This document shows, piece by piece, positions 1-5,624 of a stretch of DNA of 5,624 nucleotides. The stretch spans positions 1 through 5,624 of the forward strand of contig JAFSOW010000066.1 in assembly GCA_017443165.1 (NCBI GenBank), in the 5' to 3' direction. The translations under genes and the position numbers were made by a program. Under the pieces are notes generated by a model. The model was not told the DNA's origin and ran no database searches. It saw only the letters and a program-made list of their open reading frames with translations. This DNA comes from Acidaminococcaceae bacterium. GTDB lineage: Bacteria; Bacillota; Negativicutes; Acidaminococcales; Acidaminococcaceae. How positions within the stretch are numbered: the stretch's first letter is position 1; every line of letters starts with the position of its first letter.

Positions 1-372
1 GTCTATGGCAAGCTTACCCACCGTAGTGGTCTTACCGGTACCCTGCAGACCAACCAGCATGATAATGGTAGGCGGTTTATCCGCCACCGTCAGTTTGGCC
101 TGGGTTCCACCCAGAAGCGCAGTCAGCTCTTCATCAACGATTTTGATGATCTGCTGGCTGGGGCTCAGGTTCTGCTGAATTTCCGCGCCTAAGGCGCGCT
201 CTTTGATTTTTGCGACAAAATTTTTCGCGACTTTGAAGTTTACGTCAGCCTCCAGTAACGCCATGCGTACCTGGCGCAGCGGTTCCTTCAGGTCTTCTTC
301 GGTTATTTCTTTCGTACCGCGGAACATCTTGATCGCGTTCTGCAACCGTTCGGACAAGCTCTCAAAAGCCAT
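1..372 (-). CDS. ffh: Signal recognition particle GTPase Ffh (SRP54), N-terminal part
   Basis: Ffh is the protein subunit of the signal recognition particle. It binds 4.5S/scRNA and signal sequences emerging from the ribosome, then docks with FtsY in a GTP-dependent way. Translating the minus strand from the ATG at 372 gives 124 residues that run off the window edge. Residues 1 to about 85 are the helical N domain, with the family-typical run EADVNFKVAKNFV at 41-53. The G domain begins near residue 100, with the P-loop (G1) GLQGTGKTTT at 108-117 and then VGKLA. The remaining G motifs and the methionine-rich M domain lie outside the window. The start follows the ylxM stop codon by 4 nt, with a weak AGG Shine-Dalgarno inside the end of ylxM, so translation is probably coupled. 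The P-loop has Thr where many Ffh proteins have Ser or Ala, which is a conservative change. Identification is secure. Confidence 0.97.
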   Translation of the reverse strand, partial: MAFESLSERLQNAIKMFRGTKEITEEDLKEPLRQVRMALLEADVNFKVAKNFVAKIKERALGAEIQQNLSPSQQIIKIVDEELTALLGGTQAKLTVADKPPTIIMLVGLQGTGKTTTVGKLAID

Positions 373-376
373 TCAG

Positions 377-739
377 TTACCTGCTTTCATCATTCAATTC
401 TTCCAGTATTTCCCGCAGCCGGGAAAGATCTGTATCTTTACGTTTTTTTGCTGCACTGTCCAGAATCGCCGCCGCTTCGACCGTCAGCCTTCTGGTATTC
501 TCCATGCGCTGTAAAAAGCCCAACATCGTTTCGTAATGCTCCAGCGTCTGTTCCACGCGCCTCAGCAAATCGTGGATTGCCTGCCGGGACACCTGCATCT
601 CTTCGGCGACTTCCGCCAGGGAATAATCTTCACAGAAGTACAGCTCCAGGCACTGCCGCTGCTTTTCCGTCAGCAGGGCACCGTAGATTTCATACAGGCT
701 GCCGAAACGGATCCGGTCATCAAACGCATTTGCTGCCAT
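377..739 (-). CDS. ylxM: YlxM / UPF0122 family SRP-associated HTH protein
   Basis: This 120-residue protein matches the YlxM (UPF0122) family in length and in its hallmark block: LYEIYGALLTEKQRQCLELY at 15-34, then a helix-turn-helix resembling sigma factor region 4 (YSLAEVAEEMQVSRQAIHDLLRR, about 39-61). The rest, about 65-120, is helical and charged, ending in an acidic stretch. In Gram-positive bacteria ylxM is commonly found directly before ffh, and in Streptococcus mutans YlxM has been reported to influence the SRP components. Whether it binds DNA is unsettled despite the HTH. Here it is the first gene of a two-gene unit with ffh, only 4 nt apart, driven by the consensus promoter just upstream. 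The ATG at 739 is supported by GAGG ending 8 nt before it. Family assignment is confident; the molecular role is inferred from relatives. Confidence 0.95.
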   Translation of the reverse strand: MAANAFDDRIRFGSLYEIYGALLTEKQRQCLELYFCEDYSLAEVAEEMQVSRQAIHDLLRRVEQTLEHYETMLGFLQRMENTRRLTVEAAAILDSAAKKRKDTDLSRLREILEELNDESR

Positions 740-774
740 TCTGTCAACCTCATTCCCTTCTACTCAACATGAGC

Positions 775-803
775 ATTATACACGGACAAAGAAAAGCTGT
801 CAA
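775..803 (-). promoter_or_regulatory. Consensus sigma-A promoter of ylxM-ffh
   Basis: On the minus strand a perfect -35 TTGACA (798-803) is followed by exactly 17 nt (781-797) and a perfect -10 TATAAT (775-780). Transcription should start near 768-770, about 30 nt before the ylxM ATG. Both hexamers match the consensus at every position with optimal spacing. The promoter should therefore be strong unless something blocks it. The -35 lies within the downstream arm of the inverted repeat at 794-823, so a protein bound there would block RNA polymerase. Confidence 0.9.
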
Positions 804-823
804 GTATTTTTGCTTGACAGCTT
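794..823. terminator. 11-bp perfect inverted repeat, probable bidirectional terminator overlapping a promoter
   Basis: The arms AAGCTGTCAAG (794-804) and CTTGACAGCTT (813-823) are perfect reverse complements around an 8-nt loop. On the plus strand the stem is followed by AA and seven T; on the minus strand by TTCTTTG, with an A-rich tract in front. This looks like an intrinsic terminator for the exported-protein gene, whose stop codon is 78 nt upstream. The U tract on that strand is interrupted, so termination may be partial. The arm at 794-804 also contains the -35 of the ylxM promoter, so the same repeat could instead, or in addition, be an operator. The sequence alone does not decide between these. 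Confidence 0.7.
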
Positions 824-900
824 AATTTTTTTACGTCACAGTAATTTTTGTTGCTGCGTTATCGTAAAACCTTCACCAAAATATACTCTGTTCTGAAAGA

Positions 901-1374
901 TCAGTCAAACTTAACGCCTTTTACAGCCGGATTTTTCGTGGTCGTCAGCGTATGGCTGCTGGGAAGAACAACATTCCGCAGAAGAATCGGCTCAAATCCG
1001 ACCTTGAAAATAACAATGTTGCAACCCTGCTTGGGATACTCAACTTCCACAATGCCCTTATCGCTGGTCATGCCGCCCATGCTGCTTTTATTGATGACAT
1101 GGCATTTCCCGTCTTCCAGGCGATATTCAATGCCCGGTCCGATATAAGCACTTGCATATTGAAGCGGCGCGCCATCACAAGTTATAGTAATGGTTGCTTT
1201 CCCTCCCTGTTTCACCGGTGCGGCAGGATTTACTTTTCCGGCAGAAGGCTTTTCGGTTTTCACAGTTGGTTTTCCTTTTAATACGTTGCCAATATTAAAA
1301 CCCGCGTCTGCGGACATTGGCAGAGATATCGCCATCGCACAGAGAACAGCAGCCAGCACAGACAGTTTTTTCAT
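901..1374 (-). CDS. Small exported protein of unknown function
   Basis: I do not recognise this 157-residue protein. It starts with a clear Sec signal peptide: MKKL, a hydrophobic core at about 5-19, and an Ala-Asp-Ala site giving likely cleavage after residue 24. There is no lipobox, since Cys12 is preceded by AVL. The mature 133 residues have a basic Lys/Pro/Ala-rich linker at about 31-58. A beta-rich domain follows at about 60-138, with alternating hydrophobic strands (ATITITCDG, GIVEVEYP, NIVIFKVGFEP). The GxTxDKGIVEVEYP pattern near 101-113 is reminiscent of transthyretin-like or carboxypeptidase-regulatory-like beta-sandwich domains; this is a resemblance only. The mature part has three cysteines (66, 91, 118), so one disulfide is possible. 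I chose the ATG at 1374 over the one at 1383 because GGAG lies 9 nt before it. It has its own promoter and a terminator-like hairpin downstream, so it is probably a monocistronic unit. Confidence 0.88.
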   Translation of the reverse strand: MKKLSVLAAVLCAMAISLPMSADAGFNIGNVLKGKPTVKTEKPSAGKVNPAAPVKQGGKATITITCDGAPLQYASAYIGPGIEYRLEDGKCHVINKSSMGGMTSDKGIVEVEYPKQGCNIVIFKVGFEPILLRNVVLPSSHTLTTTKNPAVKGVKFD

Positions 1375-1383
1375 ACCTTTCAT

Positions 1384-1390
1384 CTCCTTT
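1384..1390 (-). promoter_or_regulatory. Shine-Dalgarno that decides the start of the exported-protein gene
   Basis: The minus strand reads AAAGGAG here. It touches the ATG at 1383 with no spacing but lies 9 nt from the in-frame ATG at 1374. The latter spacing is workable and also yields a typical MKKL signal-peptide start. Confidence 0.8.
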
Positions 1391-1434
1391 TCCGTTAAAG
1401 TAATTCACTTTTAGCGAGTAACATTTACACAGTG

Positions 1435-1454
1435 GCAGGAAGAAATCTCCCTGC
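1435..1454 (-). other. Stem-loop at the predicted 5' end of the exported-protein mRNA
   Basis: On the minus strand GCAGGGAG, a four-base loop ATTT and CTTCCTGC form an 8-bp stem with one G-U pair. Transcription from the promoter at 1467-1495 should start near 1460, placing this hairpin about 5 nt from the mRNA 5' end. No U tract follows, so it is not a terminator. 5'-terminal hairpins of this kind often stabilise mRNA; that role is inferred. Confidence 0.6.
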
Positions 1455-1466
1455 ATTTACAAACAT

Positions 1467-1495
1467 ATTATATCATCCAGTGTTTTTTCTGTACA
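1467..1495 (-). promoter_or_regulatory. Extended -10 promoter of the exported-protein gene
   Basis: The minus strand has TATAAT (1467-1472) preceded by TGA, giving the extended -10 form TGnTATAAT. Exactly 17 nt upstream is TGTACA (1490-1495), which matches the -35 consensus at four of six positions. Predicted transcription begins near 1460, leaving an untranslated leader of about 85 nt before the ATG at 1374. The -35 hexamer is the centre of the palindrome at 1483-1502. Confidence 0.82.
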
Positions 1496-1502
1496 GAAAA
1501 AA
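1483..1502. repeat. 20-nt perfect palindrome over the -35 element, candidate operator
   Basis: Six T, CTGTACAG and six A make a gap-free perfect palindrome. It begins 6 nt after the DUF554 stop codon and its centre is the -35 of the next promoter. As RNA it would make only an A/U-rich stem with a GUAC loop and no trailing U tract, so it is a poor terminator. Dyad symmetry over a -35 fits a dimeric regulator site better. No specific regulator can be named from the sequence. Confidence 0.6.
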
Positions 1503-1508
1503 ACGATA

Positions 1509-2204
1509 TTAAAGCCCCAGCGCCTGCATCAGCTTCAGCGCCAAAGGAACAACCAGCAGGCCCGGCAGGTAGTTCAGCACTTTCAATTTGGTAAGTTCCA
1601 GCATGTTCAGGCCGATGGCCAGAATCATCAGGCTGCCGGTGCAGATCAGTTCCTTTATCAGTGTTTCGGATAAATAGGGCGCGATGTATTCCGCCAACAG
1701 GACGATACCGCCCTGGAAGACCAGCGTAAAAAGTGCGGAGCCCATTACACCCACGCCCATGGCGGCCGCCATGGGGATGCCGGAGATCAGATCCAGCAGC
1801 GACTTGGTATACAGCATACTGAAATTACCCCGCAACCCCGCGTCCAGGGATCCCACGATAGTCATGGCCCCAACATTCATAATCAGGCAGGAGGTCACAA
1901 AAGCCTGGGCAATCTTCGCCCCTTCGCCTTTCCCTGTAAAGCGGGATGTCAGGCTTTCCGCAGCCCGGTTTATTCGCCCGTCCACATCCAGCCATTCACC
2001 GATGACGATACCGATAATAGTTGATAAAATCAAAACCAGGATATTCTCTTCCTCAATCATCCCCTGAATGCCGATAACGACGGTACAAAGGCCAAGGCCT
2101 TTCATCATGGCATCGGAAATGGATTCGGGCAGTCCTTTGCGAAGCAGGAGCCCGACGGAGGCGCCGATGAGTATGGTAATGGTATTTACAATAACCGCAA
2201 ACAT
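1509..2204 (-). CDS. DUF554 family integral membrane protein
   Basis: This 231-residue protein belongs to the DUF554 family, which includes Bacillus subtilis YdfK and Escherichia coli YqgA, and is full length for that family. The sequence is dominated by hydrophobic segments, approximately 3-22, 36-50, 54-70, 100-119, 136-156, 157-176, 186-203 and 208-228; the exact number of membrane helices is uncertain. Family-like conserved stretches include IGEWLDVDGRINR (68-80), VTSCLIMNVGAMTIVGSLDA (103-122) and the C-terminal LKVLNYLPGLLVVPLA (207-222). The small and polar residues in the 103-122 segment suggest a transport-like core, but no substrate or reaction is established for the family. The gene starts 31 nt after the ftsY stop with GAGGGG upstream of its ATG, so co-transcription with ftsY is likely. 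Its product inserts in the membrane and may well be an SRP client, but that is no proof of a functional link. Confidence 0.93.
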   Translation of the reverse strand: MFAVIVNTITILIGASVGLLLRKGLPESISDAMMKGLGLCTVVIGIQGMIEEENILVLILSTIIGIVIGEWLDVDGRINRAAESLTSRFTGKGEGAKIAQAFVTSCLIMNVGAMTIVGSLDAGLRGNFSMLYTKSLLDLISGIPMAAAMGVGVMGSALFTLVFQGGIVLLAEYIAPYLSETLIKELICTGSLMILAIGLNMLELTKLKVLNYLPGLLVVPLALKLMQALGL

Positions 2205-2221
2205 AAAACTGTTGTCCCCTC

Positions 2222-2234
2222 AATGCGTCGCATT
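2222..2234. repeat. Short odd palindrome between ftsY and the DUF554 gene
   Basis: AATGCG and CGCATT flank a single central base, forming a 13-nt dyad that begins just after the ftsY stop codon. A 1-nt gap is too tight for an RNA hairpin without opening inner pairs. It could be a small protein-binding site or chance. Confidence 0.3.
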
Positions 2235-2235
2235 T

Positions 2236-3162
2236 CTACTCTTCCGGTTCGTCCGTGGCAAACAGCGCATCGACAAACTTATCCGGTTCAAAGGGCCGGA
2301 AGTCCATGATTCCTTCCCCGATACCGATCCATTTTACCGGCAGGCCCAGTTCTTCGCGGATGGCCACAACCACGCCGCCTTTAGCAGTCCCGTCCAGCTT
2401 GGTCAGCACAATACCTGTAATCTTGGTAGTTTCCGTGAACACCTTGGCCTGCGTAATGGCATTCTGTCCGGTTGTAGCATCCAACACCAGGAACACTTCG
2501 TGAGGTGCTTCCGGAATCTCACGTTTGATAATTCGGTCAATTTTACCCAGCTCGTTCATCAGGTTCACCTTGTTTTGCAAGCGCCCTGCCGTATCAATGA
2601 ACAGCACGTCAATGCCGCGAGCCTTGGCCGCTTTCAGTGCGTCAAATACCACCGCAGCCGGATCTGCCCCCTCTCCATGGGCAATCACATCGCACTGGGC
2701 CCGCTCGCCCCAGATTTTCAGTTGGGCAGAGGCCGCAGCACGGAAGGTATCCCCCGCCGCCATCATCACTTTGTAATTAAACAGACGGAAGTAGTTGGAC
2801 AGCTTGCCGATGGTGGTTGTCTTACCCACGCCGTTGACACCTACCACCAGAATTACAGTGGGACGCGCGCCGATACGGGTCCGCACTCCGTCGTCCTTCA
2901 GCATGGCTGCAATCTGCTTTTTCAAGAACGGAAGCACGTCCTCCGTACCTTTGATTTCTTTTTTCTTAGCAGCCTGACGCACGTTCTCAATCAGTTTTTC
3001 CGTAGTCTTCACGCCTACGTCGGCCGTTAGCAGAATCATCTCCAGTTCTTCCAGAAAATCCTCATCCACTTTGGCTGACATGCCCACTAGTTCCGAAATC
3101 CGGTCGGTAAAGTTCTGACGCGTCTTGGTCAGCCCCGATTTCAGTTTCTCAAAAAAGCCCAT
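2236..3162 (-). CDS. ftsY: Signal recognition particle receptor FtsY
   Basis: FtsY is the membrane-associated GTPase that receives the SRP-ribosome complex and, with Ffh, hands nascent membrane proteins to SecYEG. All G elements are visible in the 308 residues: G1 GVNGVGKTTT (108-117), G2 DTFRAAA (138-144), G3 DTAGR (190-194), G4 TKLD (254-257) and the closing GIGEG (280-284). DFRPFEP (287-293) is the family C-terminal signature. The helical N domain covers about 1-95. The start MGFFEKLKSGLTKTR forms an amphipathic basic helix of the type FtsY uses to bind lipid. The long acidic A domain of E. coli FtsY is absent, as is usual in Firmicutes. The ATG at 3162 is preceded by AAAGGA at suitable spacing. 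It follows smc by 48 nt, probably in the same operon. No catalytic residue is missing. Confidence 0.98.
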   Translation of the reverse strand: MGFFEKLKSGLTKTRQNFTDRISELVGMSAKVDEDFLEELEMILLTADVGVKTTEKLIENVRQAAKKKEIKGTEDVLPFLKKQIAAMLKDDGVRTRIGARPTVILVVGVNGVGKTTTIGKLSNYFRLFNYKVMMAAGDTFRAAASAQLKIWGERAQCDVIAHGEGADPAAVVFDALKAAKARGIDVLFIDTAGRLQNKVNLMNELGKIDRIIKREIPEAPHEVFLVLDATTGQNAITQAKVFTETTKITGIVLTKLDGTAKGGVVVAIREELGLPVKWIGIGEGIMDFRPFEPDKFVDALFATDEPEE

Positions 3163-3210
3163 GGCTCTTCTTCCTTTCTATACGTAAAATATATACTTAT
3201 AAAAACAGTA

Positions 3211-5624
3211 CTATACACTATCCTTAATCAGTTTATCACTCATCTTCACGGAAATAATTTTGGACACACCGGATTCCTCCATGGTTACCCCGTACATGAC
3301 ATTAGCTGCTTCCATGGTGCCTTTCCGGTGGGTAATGACGATAAACTGGGTTTGCGCGGCATAGCCTTCCAGGAATTTGGAGAAGCGTCCGATATTGGCA
3401 TCATCCAGAGGCGCGTCAATCTCATCCAGAATACAGAACGGCGACGGATGGTAACTCAACAGCGCAAACAGCAGCGCGATGACCGTCAGTGCCCTTTCTC
3501 CGCCGGAAAGAAGGAACAGGCTCTGGAGTTTCTTCCCCGGAGGCTGGGCTTCAATATCAATGCCGGACTCCAGAATGTTTTCCGGATCCGAAAGTTTCAG
3601 CACTGCGGTGCCGCCGCCAAAGAGCTGTACATAGGTATTCTGGAAAAAGCCGTTGATCTTGCCGAAGGCTTCCTTAAACCGTTTCGTCATACCCGAATTG
3701 ATTTCCGCTATAACAGACTGGAGCTTGTCCCTTGCCTCGCAGAGATCGTTGTACTGCTTCTGCAAAAACTCATAGCGTTCGCTGACGGCTTTGTACTCCT
3801 CAATAGCGCCGGGGTTCACCGGTCCCAGTTCTTCAATCTGCCGTTGCAGGGAAACCTGCATCCGGCGCAGGGCCGTTTCGCTCTTGTCCTCCAGCACACC
3901 TTCCGCTTTAGCCTCTTCTTTGGCTTCCGCCAGGTTCACCTTGTATTCCGAGGTCAGTTGCTCCAACGCGTTCTGGTAATCGCTTTCCAGCTTTGCGTTA
4001 TCGATCTCGTTCTGATGTACTTTGCTTTCCGCTTTGGCCAGTTCGCCACGCAGATTTTTCAGTTTTTCTCCGGCAGCCCCCTGCTTCTGGATCAGTTCCA
4101 GCCGCTGCTCAGAAAAATCGTGCTGACCGGTGAGAATATCCTGCAGTTCCTGCATCAGGGTTTTCGTCTGTTCCGCCAGTTCTGTCTTCTTTGTTTTGCT
4201 GGCTTCAACTACGCACGCCAGTTTTTCACTTTCTTCCTCGTTAGCGTTAAAATCGCCCTGCAGCCGTCCCAAATCGCTGTCCAGCTGCTGCATGCGCTCG
4301 TTTTTCAGCTGCCGCTGGGTGTTGGCGGTTTCTGACTGAACCCGTGCATCCTGCAGCCGAAACGCCAGCGTTTCCAACGCGCTCTTGTCGGACAATATTT
4401 TCTTCTGCAATGCGTCCAGCGTGTTCTTCGCTTCTTCGTTGGCCGCTTCCATTTCCTGCAGCGGTTTCTGTTTCTCCGCCAGCAGTTTCCGTACCGAAAG
4501 GTACTCATTGCCCAGCTGGCTGCGGGTATCCATGGCCAGCTCCAGCGCCTCATTCTCCCGTTTCAGTTCATCGGACAGGCGCTGCTCTTCCGCGTTCATT
4601 TCCGTCAGTCGGATATTCTTCTGCTGCACGGTATCCCGCAACACGGAGAGCCGTTTTTCCTGTTCCTGCAGTTCATCTTCCAGGACTTCCTTTTCTTCCT
4701 GAATGGCCAGCAGGTTTTTATTGAATTTCCGTAACGCCGCTTCCTGCACTTTCACATCCCGTTCCCGGGTCAGATAGCCGGACTCTTTCTTCGGGCGGCT
4801 GCCGCCGGTGAGGGAACCGCCGGTATTTACCACGTCGCCGTCCAGCGTTACCACCCGGATCCGGAAACCGCTCTTTTTGGCCGCCTCCATGGCATGATCC
4901 ATGGTTTCCGCCACCAGCACCCGGCCGATAAGGAACCGGATTGCCGGTTTCACTTCTTCCTTACACTGCAGCAGGTCCGCCGCAAAGCCACGGACTCCCG
5001 GCAGTCTGGCCAGCGCTTTTTCCTCCGCTTTCAGCACCGGTTCTTTTATGGTATCCAGGGGCAGGAACGTCGCCCTGCCTTCTTTATGCTCCTTCAGATA
5101 GCGGATGGCACGTTTCGCCGCCTCCGCCGACTGAATCACAATGTTCTGAGCCCCGGCGCCCAGGGCCGTTTCCACAGCGGTCACATATTCCGGTTCCACA
5201 GAGATCAGCGCCGCGGCTGGCCCGATTAAGTCCTCATGCCAGTCCTCTCGGCTCTGCATGACTGCTTTTACACTGAAGCCAAAGCCTTCCAGGGACTGCT
5301 GCATCTCACGCAACAAGTGCAGACGGGATTCTGCCGCTGCAATCTGCGTCTGGCATTCATTGTATTTACGTTCTATCGTCTGGAACAGTTCCCGGCGTTC
5401 CGCCGCTGTGCCTGCCAGCTCGTTTCCTTCCTTTATATAGCGGGCTACATCCTGTTCCAGTTCCCCCTTGCGGGAAATCAGCCCCCGCTGTTCTTCCGTT
5501 AATTCCGTCACCCGCTGTTCCGCGGCGTCCACGTCGTCTTTCAGCCGGTTGCGGCGGTTCATGCGTTGTTCCTGTTCCGTTTCCAGCTGCCGGATTTCAT
5601 TGCGCAATTCCACCATTTTGCGCA
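3211..5624 (-). CDS. smc: Chromosome segregation protein SMC, hinge to C-terminus (5' end outside window)
   Basis: SMC is the ATPase core of the SMC-ScpAB condensin, which compacts and resolves newly replicated origins. The frame is open to the window edge; its first in-window Met at 5616 is internal, preceded by Arg-Lys. Counting from that Met, residues 1-108 are coiled coil and about 110-285 the hinge (IGPAAALISVEPEYVTAVET and the glycine-rich VNTGGSLTGGSRP). About 290-640 is a second long Glu/Gln/Leu-rich coiled coil. The C-terminal ATPase head includes the ABC signature LSGGE (703-707), Walker B CILDEIDAPLDD (728-739) with its D-loop, and the H-switch THRK (762-765). The N-terminal head with Walker A, and the first part of the coiled coil, are missing only because the window ends. 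About 800 residues are present of the usual roughly 1,180. The frame has no interruption. Its operon continues into ftsY. Confidence 0.98.
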   Translation of the reverse strand, partial: RKMVELRNEIRQLETEQEQRMNRRNRLKDDVDAAEQRVTELTEEQRGLISRKGELEQDVARYIKEGNELAGTAAERRELFQTIERKYNECQTQIAAAESRLHLLREMQQSLEGFGFSVKAVMQSREDWHEDLIGPAAALISVEPEYVTAVETALGAGAQNIVIQSAEAAKRAIRYLKEHKEGRATFLPLDTIKEPVLKAEEKALARLPGVRGFAADLLQCKEEVKPAIRFLIGRVLVAETMDHAMEAAKKSGFRIRVVTLDGDVVNTGGSLTGGSRPKKESGYLTRERDVKVQEAALRKFNKNLLAIQEEKEVLEDELQEQEKRLSVLRDTVQQKNIRLTEMNAEEQRLSDELKRENEALELAMDTRSQLGNEYLSVRKLLAEKQKPLQEMEAANEEAKNTLDALQKKILSDKSALETLAFRLQDARVQSETANTQRQLKNERMQQLDSDLGRLQGDFNANEEESEKLACVVEASKTKKTELAEQTKTLMQELQDILTGQHDFSEQRLELIQKQGAAGEKLKNLRGELAKAESKVHQNEIDNAKLESDYQNALEQLTSEYKVNLAEAKEEAKAEGVLEDKSETALRRMQVSLQRQIEELGPVNPGAIEEYKAVSERYEFLQKQYNDLCEARDKLQSVIAEINSGMTKRFKEAFGKINGFFQNTYVQLFGGGTAVLKLSDPENILESGIDIEAQPPGKKLQSLFLLSGGERALTVIALLFALLSYHPSPFCILDEIDAPLDDANIGRFSKFLEGYAAQTQFIVITHRKGTMEAANVMYGVTMEESGVSKIISVKMSDKLIKDSV

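Noticed and set aside
814..842. Plus-strand promoter using the mirrored TTGACA at 814-819
   Set aside because: The hexamer 17 nt downstream is CACAGT, which is not a -10 element, and no plus-strand gene follows.
1337..1374. Lipoprotein signal in the exported protein
   Set aside because: The only cysteine in the signal segment (Cys12) is preceded by AVL and not by a lipobox, and an Ala-Asp-Ala signal peptidase I site follows.
1375..1383. ATG at 1383 as the start of the exported-protein gene
   Set aside because: It directly abuts GGAG with no spacing. The in-frame ATG at 1374 is better spaced and gives a cleaner signal peptide.
1425..1466. 13-codon leader peptide starting at 1466 on the minus strand, upstream of the exported-protein gene
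   Set aside because: Its ATG immediately follows the -10 hexamer, upstream of the expected transcript start, and it lacks a ribosome binding site.
1483..1502. Intrinsic terminator for the DUF554 gene
   Set aside because: The stem would be almost entirely A/U and is not followed by a U tract on the minus strand.
2068..3030. 320-codon plus-strand open frame across ftsY and the DUF554 gene
   Set aside because: It is antisense to two clearly conserved genes, and its translation is rich in His, Arg and Phe without domain structure, as expected of a shadow frame.
3328..4335. Long open frame of 335 codons on the plus strand inside smc
   Set aside because: It is antisense to the conserved SMC head and coiled coil, has no Shine-Dalgarno or recognisable domain, and follows from the codon usage of smc.
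4305..4553. 82-codon minus-strand frame inside smc, out of frame with it
   Set aside because: It lies within the uninterrupted SMC coiled coil and has an Arg/Trp-rich composition typical of an out-of-frame reading.
1..5624. CRISPR arrays, tandem repeats, insertion sequences, tRNA or rRNA genes
   Set aside because: Reading through the window I found no spaced direct repeats, transposase-like protein, terminal repeats or recognisable RNA gene.

Overview
The window is a mostly housekeeping stretch of a bacterial chromosome with every gene on the minus strand. Read in the direction of transcription (high to low coordinates) the order is smc (5' end outside the window), ftsY, a DUF554 membrane protein gene, a small gene for an exported protein I do not recognise, ylxM, and ffh (3' end outside the window). 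SMC, the SRP receptor FtsY, YlxM and the SRP GTPase Ffh lie together in this way in Firmicutes. The moderate GC content, the Gram-positive-type YlxM and a DUF554 gene beside ftsY suggest a Firmicute, perhaps of the class Negativicutes. That lineage is an inference from gene content; the sequence gives no species name.

Layout: smc, ftsY and the DUF554 gene are closely spaced (48 nt and 31 nt gaps) and probably form one operon whose promoter lies beyond the window. A 125-bp gap follows at 1384-1508. It holds an extended -10 promoter, a 20-nt perfect palindrome centred on the -35 element, a hairpin at the predicted 5' end of the mRNA and a strong Shine-Dalgarno, all serving the small exported-protein gene (901-1374). 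The next gap (740-900) holds an 11-bp perfect inverted repeat whose downstream arm is also the -35 of a perfect consensus promoter (TTGACA, 17 nt, TATAAT). That promoter drives ylxM and ffh, whose reading frames are only 4 nt apart. No gene-free stretch exceeds 300 bases.

How the genes work together: FtsY, YlxM and Ffh belong to co-translational targeting of membrane proteins, with Ffh and FtsY the paired GTPases and YlxM a small accessory protein. SMC acts separately, in chromosome compaction and segregation. The DUF554 protein is an integral membrane protein of unknown function, and the small protein is predicted to be exported by Sec. I see no mobile element, CRISPR array, tRNA or rRNA. 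The parts least explained by known families are the small exported protein and the two promoters whose -35 elements sit inside inverted repeats.
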